A DNA stretch of 64,000 nt. Origin: Cognataquiflexum nitidum (GTDB taxonomy: Bacteria > Bacteroidota > Bacteroidia > Cytophagales > Cyclobacteriaceae). The notes under the pieces were generated by a model. It ran no database searches. It was not told the origin of the DNA and worked only from the letters and a program-made list of their open reading frames with translations. This document shows, in pieces, positions 7,703-15,340 of this stretch. A program made the position numbers and the translations under genes. Each line of letters opens with the position of its first letter. Position 1 is the first letter of the stretch. The stretch lies in assembly GCF_022538055.1 (NCBI RefSeq), contig NZ_JAKZAM010000001.1:124001-188000 (forward strand), given 5' to 3'.

Positions 7703-8932
7703 TCAGGCAGGGATGTAATTAAGAAAGCTGAGCTTTGTAGGATCGAAAACCTCGTTGGCTATGTCTATCAACTCTTCTGCAGTTGTTTCTCTCATGATTC
7801 CAAAGATAGTATCAAGGGAGTCAATTTTGCCTTTATCCAATAAGTTTTTGCCAAAAACAAGCATCAATGCAGCATAATTTTCTTCTGACATGGCCATTTG
7901 TCCGATTGCTTGTTCTTTGGCCATATGAAGTTGCATGGTTCCTAGTTTTTTGTTACGAAGCTTCTCCATTTCATTGAGGACAGATTTTCTTGCACGGTTG
8001 GCTTTATTTTGCTCCGTAGCAAAATACACCCCTATAAAACCCGTATCCGAATAGGTCTGGTAATGGGATTCGACACTGTAGACATAGCCGTACTTTTCCC
8101 GGAGAGCAAGATTAAGCCTTGAGTTCATGCTAGGACCTCCAAGGATATTGTTCAATAGATAGAGTTTGAACCTCCTGGGATCGTACATGGAATAAGCCGG
8201 TTGTCCAATGGCACAATGAGATTGTGTGATTTCTTTCTGTATGGTTTTGTTTTTTGGCCCATAATTGGAAAAACCACTTCTTACATAAAGGCTTCTTTTT
8301 GTTGGAATCTCAGTAAGAAAACCTTCCACTTCTTGTAGCACTTTTTTGAAAGTTACATTTCCCACAACAGAAAAAACCATCTGCGTGGTATCAAGTTTTG
8401 AAGTCAAAAAATCAAAAAAGTCCTCTTGATTAAAATTTTTGACCGTTTCCTCCGTGCCAAGAATATTTCTACCCAGAGCGTGTCCCTCAAATATGATTTC
8501 ATCAAAATCATCCTGTATAGAATCATCGGGAGAGTCTCTGTACATGGACATTTCCTCTAAAATCACCTGTCTTTCTTTGTCAATCTGTTTTTTTGGAAAG
8601 GTGCTGTTGAAAGTAATATCACAAAGCAACTCTGCCGCTTTGTCAAAATGCTCTTTAAGTGTACTTGCGTAAAAACAAATCTTCTCCTTAGTTGTATAGG
8701 CGTTTAGTTCCCCACCCAATGTTTCCAGGCGGTTGATGATATGATAGGCTTTTCTTTTTTTGGTGCCTTTGAAGGCCATATGCTCCCAAAAGTGCGCAAG
8801 CCCTTCTTGCTCTTTGGATTCATCGCGACTCCCAATATTCAGCACAAAGCCACAATGAACAAGCCTCGTATGATTGACCTCCTGATGGACGATTTTGATG
8901 CCGTTGGGCAATTCTTTCAGATTGTATTGCAT
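7703..8932 (-). CDS. M16 family zinc metallopeptidase
   Basis: A 409-residue pitrilysin-family protein. The inverted zinc motif HFWEH is at residues 47-51 and the third ligand is E126 or E127 in ILEEMSMYRD. The second half-domain contains the R/Y substrate pair region (LREKYGYVYSVESHY), so it is a complete M16B-type subunit. There is no signal peptide, suggesting a cytoplasmic processing peptidase similar to YmxG. It is the first gene of a minus-strand run with the O-methyltransferase (gap of one base) and mltD, and is divergent from the M24 peptidase. Confidence 0.88.
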   Translation of the reverse strand: MQYNLKELPNGIKIVHQEVNHTRLVHCGFVLNIGSRDESKEQEGLAHFWEHMAFKGTKKRKAYHIINRLETLGGELNAYTTKEKICFYASTLKEHFDKAAELLCDITFNSTFPKKQIDKERQVILEEMSMYRDSPDDSIQDDFDEIIFEGHALGRNILGTEETVKNFNQEDFFDFLTSKLDTTQMVFSVVGNVTFKKVLQEVEGFLTEIPTKRSLYVRSGFSNYGPKNKTIQKEITQSHCAIGQPAYSMYDPRRFKLYLLNNILGGPSMNSRLNLALREKYGYVYSVESHYQTYSDTGFIGVYFATEQNKANRARKSVLNEMEKLRNKKLGTMQLHMAKEQAIGQMAMSEENYAALMLVFGKNLLDKGKIDSLDTIFGIMRETTAEELIDIANEVFDPTKLSFLNYIPA

Positions 8933-8958
8933 TCTTTTATTTTCCCTCCCTCAAAGTA

Positions 8959-8966
8959 CAAAAATA
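8959..8966 (-). promoter_or_regulatory. Candidate -7 element for the M16 peptidase operon
   Basis: Minus-strand TATTTTTG matches TAnnTTTG, 27 bases before the ATG. An adjacent inverted repeat AAAAGACTT/AAGTCTTTT (about 8967-8989) sits just upstream. No good -33 element is visible. Confidence 0.35.
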
Positions 8967-9059
8967 AAAGACTTTTTGAAGTCTTTTTTTAGCCAATGGA
9001 TAAATGGTATTTTTGGTTCAATTTTAAATTCCGATTTTGCCACTTAGAAAACCCTATAT

Positions 9060-10346
9060 ATGAAATATAAGCCCCTTCCACAATCTCTTTATATCCGCAA
9101 CAGACAAAAACTTAAGGCCAAGTTACCGGCAAAGTCGTTAGCGGTGTTTCACTCAAACGATATCATGCCTACCAATGCAGATGGAACTATGCGATTCAGG
9201 CAAAATAACGATCTTTTCTACCTATCTGGTATAGATCAGGAAGAGACAGTTTTGGTTATATGTCCTGATTTTCCGGATCCTAATCTCAGGGAGGTACTTT
9301 TTCTACGCGAAACCAGCGAACACATCGCCATTTGGGAAGGACATAAGTATACCAAAGAAGAAGCCTTTACTTCTTCGGGAATTGAAAATATCCTGTGGGT
9401 TTCAAATTTTGACAACATATTGAACACACTTATGGCATTAAGTGAGCATGTTTTTTTGAATGCCAATGAACATCTAAGGGCAGCTGTAGTTGTCGAAACA
9501 CGTGATGCAAGGTTTATCAAAAACTGTAAAGAGAGATATCCTCTTCATCAATACCATAGAGTGGCGCCACTGATGCATCAGCTTAGGGCATTTAAAGAAA
9601 AAGAGGAAATAGATCAGTTGCAGATTGCCTGTGATATTACCGAAAAAGGTTTTAGGCGCATTCTTTCTTTTGTAAAGCCCGGAGTGACTGAATATGAAAT
9701 TGAGGCTGAATTTATCCATGAATTTATCAAAAACCGAAGCAAGGGTTTTGCTTATGAACCCATCATTGCTTCCGGACTCAATGCTTGTGTCCTCCATTAT
9801 ATCGAAAATAAGGAAGTTTGTAAGGATGGTGACATGATTTTGCTTGATGTGGGAGCTGAATACGGTAACTACAATGCTGATATGACGAGGACTATCCCTG
9901 TCAATGGAAGATTTACTAAAAGACAAAGAGCCGTCTATGATGCGGTGCTAAGAGTCAAAAACCAAGCTTCTGAAATGCTAAGGCCCGGAATCAACATACA
10001 GGATTACCACAAAGAAGTGGGGCTGATTATGCAATCTGAATTATTGGGCTTGGGACTGATCGATCAGACTGACATCAAAAACCAAGATCCAAAATGGCCG
10101 GCATTCAAGAAATATTTTATGCACGGAACCTCTCATCATCTTGGATTGGACGTACATGATGTTGGTACTATGCATGATCCAATAACCGCGGGTATGGTAT
10201 TTACCGTCGAACCTGGGATTTATATTCCGGAGGAAGGACTTGGAGTTCGCCTAGAAAATGACATTTTGATTTTGGATAATGGGTATTTTGACCTGATGCG
10301 GAATATCCCGATTATCCCCGGCGAAATTGAAGATTTGATGAATTGA
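9060..10346 (+). CDS. pepP: Xaa-Pro aminopeptidase, M24B family
   Basis: Removes N-terminal residues before proline, dimetal enzyme of the cytoplasm. Residues 1-140 form the aminopeptidase P N-terminal domain (FRQNNDLFYLSGID); the pita-bread catalytic domain follows with metal-ligand motifs LDVGAEYGNYNADMTRT (two Asp), HGTSHHLGLDVHDVG (His), TVEPGIYIPEEGLGVRLEN (two Glu). Length of 428 residues is normal. It is transcribed alone, divergent from the M16 peptidase, and is closed by a strong terminator at 10386-10440. Confidence 0.92.
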   Translation: MKYKPLPQSLYIRNRQKLKAKLPAKSLAVFHSNDIMPTNADGTMRFRQNNDLFYLSGIDQEETVLVICPDFPDPNLREVLFLRETSEHIAIWEGHKYTKEEAFTSSGIENILWVSNFDNILNTLMALSEHVFLNANEHLRAAVVVETRDARFIKNCKERYPLHQYHRVAPLMHQLRAFKEKEEIDQLQIACDITEKGFRRILSFVKPGVTEYEIEAEFIHEFIKNRSKGFAYEPIIASGLNACVLHYIENKEVCKDGDMILLDVGAEYGNYNADMTRTIPVNGRFTKRQRAVYDAVLRVKNQASEMLRPGINIQDYHKEVGLIMQSELLGLGLIDQTDIKNQDPKWPAFKKYFMHGTSHHLGLDVHDVGTMHDPITAGMVFTVEPGIYIPEEGLGVRLENDILILDNGYFDLMRNIPIIPGEIEDLMN

Positions 10347-10385
10347 GCTGGAAGTTTTTTTGAATCCTTTGTTTCAAAAAATTAT

Positions 10386-10440
10386 AAAAAAAAGGAAAAG
10401 CGACAGAATTTCGAATTCTGTCGCTTTTCCTTTTTTTTTT
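10386..10440. terminator. Strong bidirectional terminator
   Basis: Near-perfect inverted repeat with arms of more than 20 bases around GACAGAATT-TCG-AATTCTGTC, flanked by A-rich and T10 tracts. It ends the pepP transcript on the plus strand and could end minus-strand transcripts from the VOC pseudogene. Confidence 0.85.
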
Positions 10441-10799
10441 GGAAGGTAGTGCAATTCCATATTCCTCCGAATCATGGAACATGCCATAAACCCAATTTCA
10501 GGAATTTGGGGTTTGGCCTTAATGGATTTCCCCTCCGGCTTTTTCAATTCTGCTGAGTTCGACGTCTTCATCTTCAGATGTAAAATAGATTTTGGAGCCC
10601 TCAGTACCCAGTTTATAAATTCCTTCAGCTTTACCCAGACTTCCTCCGGCATCGAGTCTGCCTTTATCCCTAGAAAATCATGTCAAAATGTTGGGACCCA
10701 TTTGGAGACCATCAAGTTTACAATCAAAGACCCCTTTGTAAAAAGCTATGGCTCTTTTCCTATTTTCGAACAGAACCTCAAACCAACAAATGCTTTCAT
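10441..10799 (-). pseudogene. VOC-family (glyoxalase/dioxygenase-like) protein, inactivated
   Basis: The minus strand encodes in pieces a typical 120-residue VOC protein: CWFEVLFENRKRAIAFYKGV (domain start), LQMGPNILT then TGA, then FSRDKGRLDAGGSLGKAEG, KIYFTSEDEDVELSRIEKAG, a TAA, and in the neighbouring frame KAKPQIPEIGFMAC, with the last strand (GMFHDSEEYGIALPS) back in the first frame. At least two stops (10678-10680 and about 10519-10521) and frame changes break it. The start ATG at 10799 is itself out of frame with the following domain. The order and spacing of the pieces match the family throughout, so this is a recent pseudogene. Bases 10800-10870 are the upstream region of the next gene. 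Confidence 0.8.
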
Positions 10800-10870
10800 A
10801 TTGGTAATGGGTTTAAAGAATAAATTTAAATAAATTCATCCAAAATTTCCCATTTCCAAAAAGCATCCTT

Positions 10871-11887
10871 ATGAAAAATAGAATTCGTAATTCCAGAAGA
10901 TTATTTTTAAAAACCACCACAATAGCCGGTGTCGGTCTAGGGCTTTATGGAAATTCGTTCGGTTTTTCTTCAGATCAAGTAAAGAACTCCCATGGAAAAA
11001 AAGTCGGGATAATTGGATTGGATACTTCGCACAGTATCGCATTTACCAAAGTATTGAATGGACATAAAGATGACCAAATGTATTTTGGTTACCATGTCGT
11101 CGCCGCTTATCCTTTTGGAAGTAAGGATATCAAATCGAGCATGGATAGAATTCCAGGTTACACTGAAGAAATCAAGAAAATGGGAGTGGAAATTGTAGGC
11201 TCTATTGAGGACTTGCTTCAAAAAGTAGATGTGGTGTTGTTGGAAACCAATGATGGGAAACTTCATCTAGAACAGGCTATGGAAGTATTTAAAGCTGGGA
11301 AGCGCATGTTCATTGACAAACCTATGACTGCTTCTCTTGAGGATGCCAAGGCTATTTTTGAAGCTTCCAAACAATACAAAATCCCGGTGTTTTCAGCATC
11401 TTCCTTGAGATACATTACAGGAATTGAAAAAATTGACAAAAGCACCGTCATCGGCGCCAGTACATTTAGCCCTGCTGAATTGGAACCGACGCATCCGGAT
11501 TTATTCTGGTATGGGATACACGGAGTGGAAACCTTATTTACCGTAATGGGTACTGGATGTGCGTCTGTTGTGAGGGTGTCTACCAATGATACAGATGTGG
11601 TCACCGGGATATGGAAAGATGGAAGAGTCGGGACTTTTAGAGGAACCCGAACAGGCAAACATGATTATGGAGGTACCGTTTTTACCCAAAATGGAAATGT
11701 GGTTTTAGGCCCTTATGCCGGATATGAACCTTTGCTTTTGGATATTGTAAAATATTTTGACACGGGTATTGTGCCAGTGTATCCTGAAGAAACCCTCGAA
11801 ATTTTAGCTTTTATGGAAGCGGCGGATATCAGCAAAAAGCTTGGTGGTAAATCTGTTTCTGTGATAGAACTATTGGATAAAAAATAA
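10871..11887 (+). CDS. Tat-exported Gfo/Idh/MocA family oxidoreductase
   Basis: A 338-residue protein with a twin-arginine signal (SRRLFLKTTTIAGVG) and a Rossmann fold beginning KKVGIIGLDTSHS, followed by VDVVLLETNDGKLH and the FIDKPMTAS motif that carries the conserved EKP-type lysine (here DKP). The usual GxGxxG is altered to GLDTSHS, as in a subgroup that keeps a DTSH motif. The substrate is unknown; related exported enzymes in Bacteroidota act on sugars or glycosides with tightly bound NAD. It stands alone between the VOC pseudogene and a terminator that it shares with the convergent Fic gene. Confidence 0.82.
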   Translation: MKNRIRNSRRLFLKTTTIAGVGLGLYGNSFGFSSDQVKNSHGKKVGIIGLDTSHSIAFTKVLNGHKDDQMYFGYHVVAAYPFGSKDIKSSMDRIPGYTEEIKKMGVEIVGSIEDLLQKVDVVLLETNDGKLHLEQAMEVFKAGKRMFIDKPMTASLEDAKAIFEASKQYKIPVFSASSLRYITGIEKIDKSTVIGASTFSPAELEPTHPDLFWYGIHGVETLFTVMGTGCASVVRVSTNDTDVVTGIWKDGRVGTFRGTRTGKHDYGGTVFTQNGNVVLGPYAGYEPLLLDIVKYFDTGIVPVYPEETLEILAFMEAADISKKLGGKSVSVIELLDKK

Positions 11888-11892
11888 AGAAA

Positions 11893-11932
11893 GGTCAAGG
11901 TAAAAATTTGGTCTTTACCTTGACCAGTTTTC
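11893..11932. terminator. Terminator between Gfo/Idh gene and Fic gene
   Basis: Twelve-base inverted repeat GGTCAAGGTAAA (11893-11904) and TTTACCTTGACC (11914-11925), followed by GTTTTCTTT on the plus strand. The right arm includes the last codons and stop of the convergent Fic gene. Confidence 0.75.
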
Positions 11933-13303
11933 TTTCCAAATATGGAATTCAGCAGGAGAAACCCTGAAACGGGCAAAACTTCCCTCATGAACACCGAGCA
12001 ATTCTGACTCCACATATTCAATAAACTTATTCTGATCGGTTTTCAGTATTTCATTAGCTTTCCTTTTGATCCTGTCTGATCCTTCTTTTGGACTCAGGTT
12101 ATTTGAGATGATCTCAGTGACAAGCTCCCTGATTTCATTTCGGTATCGGGTCCTAAATGCATCAGGTTCTCCTACTGTTTGTCTGATAGCAGCATACCGG
12201 ATTGCTGATCTTTCATAAGCCCAAATAAAAACATCCTTCAACAATTCAATCCTGTTGAGCTCATAAACCCCCAAAATCGCCTGAACATAGACCTCATTTG
12301 GGACATCCACAAAAGAAAGAGGAGACAGGTTATGTTTGAAGAAGGGAATATTTGCTGCAAGTCTCGAGGTCCTTTTGTTGACATCATCAAATGGCTGCAA
12401 ATATGGAAAATGCACCATAATGAAGAAGGCTTGCTCAAATGGATTCTGAATCTCCTTGACTTTTTGCAAGATCAACTCAAATTGGTCTGCTATCAGTTGC
12501 GGAATTGACAATGGCGTATAGGCGGATTTATGGATTCCTACCGGAATGGACCTCAGGCGGCCTATGGAATTCTGGTCCTGCAGAAGGTTATCAGCCAATA
12601 GCGCATGGAGATTTAGAATGATATAGGAATTGAATTCCAAATCATCTCCCAACTGTACCAAAAATTCTATAGCCTCTTTATGGTTGAGGATCATTTGGGA
12701 TTCCTCGATGGATTTTCCATCTGCAGATTCACCAAAATTCACCAACCTTTGAGTATCCAATAAAGAATAGGTATTTCCTTCCAATCTACTGGAATTCCAA
12801 CTCAGGTCAATCAGCAACCTGCTTAAGACCTCTTTGGCATGGGTTCCTGCTGGTTGGTTTTGATTTCCGGTTTTACCCAATTCTGTCAGTGTTTTAATTT
12901 CTTTTTCTGAGAGGTATTGGTCTACATTGGGTCGGTAAGATTCCAAAAACTGCCTGATGTAACCTACTTTTGGTCTGCTGATCAATGGTTTGGTTAATGC
13001 ATCTTTGATCTTTTTTCCTTCTTTGGAAATTGGAATTTCTTCCTTTTTTTCCACGATATACTTTGGCGGATCACTTTCTCTGACCACATTTCTTTCATAG
13101 ACCGGATGGTATTTTGTAGCTTTTGATCCTCCGCTTACATAAAGTCCCCCGTTTTCTTTTAGGATTTTAAGTCTTCGCTGTAATGTTCTTAGCTCTAGTT
13201 CAAAATCAAGATTTTCTTTGATTTCTTCCAAAGTGATTCCTTCAGGAAATTTTACCAAAATTTCCTTGATGGCATTTAGTTCTTTGGTTTTTGGAATTTT
13301 CAT
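11915..13303 (-). CDS. Fic-domain protein with N-terminal winged HTH; core motif substituted
   Basis: A 462-residue protein. Residues 1-70 look like a winged helix-turn-helix (GITLEEIKENL then LRTLQRRLKILKENGG and a wing). The Fic domain follows, with an inhibitory helix motif S171-SRL-E175-G that matches the class II (S/T)xxxE(G/N) pattern. The active-site loop reads QPFDDVNKRTSR (303-314) where active AMP-transferases have HPFxxGNGRxxR: the catalytic His is Gln and both loop glycines are changed (Val, Lys). Fic proteins normally move AMP or other phosphate groups to proteins; with this loop, catalysis is doubtful and a DNA-binding role is plausible. Its promoter is surrounded by six copies of an operator-like half-site. 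ATG start at 13303 agrees with the HTH start. Confidence 0.85.
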   Translation of the reverse strand: MKIPKTKELNAIKEILVKFPEGITLEEIKENLDFELELRTLQRRLKILKENGGLYVSGGSKATKYHPVYERNVVRESDPPKYIVEKKEEIPISKEGKKIKDALTKPLISRPKVGYIRQFLESYRPNVDQYLSEKEIKTLTELGKTGNQNQPAGTHAKEVLSRLLIDLSWNSSRLEGNTYSLLDTQRLVNFGESADGKSIEESQMILNHKEAIEFLVQLGDDLEFNSYIILNLHALLADNLLQDQNSIGRLRSIPVGIHKSAYTPLSIPQLIADQFELILQKVKEIQNPFEQAFFIMVHFPYLQPFDDVNKRTSRLAANIPFFKHNLSPLSFVDVPNEVYVQAILGVYELNRIELLKDVFIWAYERSAIRYAAIRQTVGEPDAFRTRYRNEIRELVTEIISNNLSPKEGSDRIKRKANEILKTDQNKFIEYVESELLGVHEGSFARFRVSPAEFHIWKENWSR

Positions 13304-13312
13304 TTCTTTCTA

Positions 13313-13418
13313 TTCGCGACAAATATAATATATTTTTTGTCGCGAAACTCATATTCACGACAATTTTTTTATCTCTCGCGACAATTAATTGTCGTGAATA
13401 TGGAAATTTTGTCGTAAA
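13313..13418. promoter_or_regulatory. Array of six operator-like half-sites over the Fic gene promoter
   Basis: Half-site TTCGCGACAAA appears at 13313-13323 (forward), 13336-13346 (reverse, exact), TTCACGACAAT at 13354-13364 (forward), TCGCGACAATT at 13376-13386 (forward), AATTGTCGTGAA at 13387-13398 (reverse) and TTTTGTCGTAAA at 13407-13418 (reverse). The first pair flanks a minus-strand -7 element TATATTTG (13320-13327), so binding would block the Fic promoter. The fourth and fifth abut to form a 22-base palindrome. No comparable array exists elsewhere in the window. Confidence 0.72.
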
Positions 13419-13432
13419 AGGTCAATTTTACG

Positions 13433-15319
13433 TCAATTATTGAAAACCATTCCGTCTTTTATGACGTGAAAGATTTTGATCTTTTTGTTGTCAAAAAATC
13501 TAAAAACGACAAGATCTACTTTATCATCCGGTTTTTGAAAACCGATTCCTAAAAAAGCCGCCGGTAAGACCGAGGCCATTTTCCAAGCCATCGAAAGGTC
13601 TTCTAGCTTTTTTTCAATCAGGTATTCTATGCCTTCAAGAAGGGTTTTACTTGCTCCTGCCAATAATCCATTGCCGTTTTTCAAGGATAATTTTCCATTT
13701 GGTGATAGGATTACTTCATCTCCAATATGGGTGTTGTATTCTCCGGGAGGCATTCCGCAAAACTTTGTTGCATCACTCACCAAAAAAGCTTTTTCTCCTT
13801 TAACCTTCAAAACCACTTTCAAAAATGAATCCGGCACATGAAATCCATCTGCGATCAAGCTTGCGTGAAGGTACCCTAAGGAGAGTTGATCCCAAAGGAT
13901 ATTGGGATGACGCGGAAGCATCAGCGGAACGGCATTTCCAAGATGGGTTGAAAGGCTTGCGCCTGCTTCTACTCCTTTTTCCAAATCCTCCATAGCAGCA
14001 TTGCTATGCCCAAAGGCTACTTTTATTCCATTGTCGCAACATTTTTTGATGAATGAAAATGCATTATCCAACTCAGGTGCCATGGTGATGAGCTTGATTC
14101 TTCCACCGGATGCATCCTGAAATTTGCTTAACAAATCCCAATTGGGCTTTTGGATAAATTTAGGATTATGCGCTCCTTTTGCTCCCTCTTCTGATGATAT
14201 GAAAGGACCTTCCAAGTGTATGCCTCCAATGCAGGATGCGACCAAAAGATTATTTTCGCAGGCTTCTTTGAAGGTAGATAAAATGGAGATGATAACTTGA
14301 TCTTCATTGGTAATCAGGGTTGGAAAAAAGGTAGTGACTCCTTTGCTCAATAAAAAGTCAGAGGCACTTTCGATATCCGACACAGAGAGATTTGGATCAT
14401 TGAAATCAATACCATTGACACCATTTACTTGCAAATCCACCAAACCGGGACCAATAAAAAAATGGTCATTCAACTGTTTTTTGGATGGTTTGATGCTTGT
14501 GGTAAAAAAAATCCCACTTGATTTGTAAACACTCAGCTTTCCTGTCAGGCAATCAATTCCGATAGATTCATCTTTGTCAATTGGTTCCAAAATTTCAGGA
14601 TAGGATTGGATATCCAAAAAGAGATGGCAATTGGCGTGGACTCTCAAAATTGAGGCCGGGCATTGTGTATCGATCGGACCTGAGATGGTGTCAGTGACAG
14701 CATGTCTTTTGTTTTTGCCGGGCACGACGCAACAGATATAAGCCGTGTCAAGAAGGGCGGTAATTGTCAGTGTCAAAGCATGGCTCGGTACTTCTTCCAA
14801 AGCTGAAAAGCAACCATCATTGACCTGTTGCTGCCTGCAAACCGGGTCTAACGCTACCATTTTTACTGTTTTGGAATCATTAAAATCTGCCACAGGAGGA
14901 TCATTGAAGGCAATGTGTCCGTTTTCACCGATTCCCATGCAGACCAAGTCGATAGGAGCCTGATGGAGCAAAGAAGCATACCGGTCACATTCTTCTTCCG
15001 GATTTTTGTTGCCATCAATGAGATTTATTTTCCCGAAAGGCAACTTGTCAAACAGTTTTTCTTTAAGAAAATTGGAAAAAAGTGCAGGTGAGTCCTTACT
15101 TAAACCCACATATTCATCCATGTGAAATGCGGTCACTTTTTCCCAAGGTATTTTTGAAGAATTGCGTAAAGCTGCTAAAAATTCATTTTGTGAAGGAGCC
15201 GCTGCAAAAACAATTCTCACGCTTTCTTTTTCTTCCAAAACCTTCAATATTCTTTCTTCTACTGCCTTTGCAGCAGTCTCTCCCATTTCTTTTCTTGAAT
15301 CGAATACATTGATTTCCAT
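13433..15319 (-). CDS. Fusion of glucosamine-6-phosphate deaminase and N-acetylglucosamine-6-phosphate deacetylase
   Basis: A 628-residue protein joining two consecutive enzymes of amino-sugar breakdown. Residues 1-240 are NagB-like: FHMDEYVGL (D68) and MGIGENGHIAFNDPP (H135), matching the NGH form of the deaminase active site. From about 250 the NagA deacetylase follows: small beta domain, GLVDLQVNGVNGIDF, metal Glu in IHLEGPFISSEEG, GHSNA and THLGNAV (zinc-ligand histidines), IADGFHV and LVSDATKF (catalytic Asp). NagA converts GlcNAc-6-P to GlcN-6-P, which NagB turns into fructose-6-P. No signal peptide, so cytoplasmic. It is the third gene of a minus-strand operon after a Gfo/Idh enzyme and an SSS symporter (gaps of 31 and 21 bases). 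The join is continuous, with no stop or start between domains. Confidence 0.9.
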   Translation of the reverse strand: MEINVFDSRKEMGETAAKAVEERILKVLEEKESVRIVFAAAPSQNEFLAALRNSSKIPWEKVTAFHMDEYVGLSKDSPALFSNFLKEKLFDKLPFGKINLIDGNKNPEEECDRYASLLHQAPIDLVCMGIGENGHIAFNDPPVADFNDSKTVKMVALDPVCRQQQVNDGCFSALEEVPSHALTLTITALLDTAYICCVVPGKNKRHAVTDTISGPIDTQCPASILRVHANCHLFLDIQSYPEILEPIDKDESIGIDCLTGKLSVYKSSGIFFTTSIKPSKKQLNDHFFIGPGLVDLQVNGVNGIDFNDPNLSVSDIESASDFLLSKGVTTFFPTLITNEDQVIISILSTFKEACENNLLVASCIGGIHLEGPFISSEEGAKGAHNPKFIQKPNWDLLSKFQDASGGRIKLITMAPELDNAFSFIKKCCDNGIKVAFGHSNAAMEDLEKGVEAGASLSTHLGNAVPLMLPRHPNILWDQLSLGYLHASLIADGFHVPDSFLKVVLKVKGEKAFLVSDATKFCGMPPGEYNTHIGDEVILSPNGKLSLKNGNGLLAGASKTLLEGIEYLIEKKLEDLSMAWKMASVLPAAFLGIGFQKPDDKVDLVVFRFFDNKKIKIFHVIKDGMVFNN

Positions 15320-15340
15320 TATTTCTTATTTCTGATGGTT

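Noticed and set aside
10474-10833. Plus-strand frame of 119 codons
   Set aside because: Antisense to the VOC pseudogene and explained by it.
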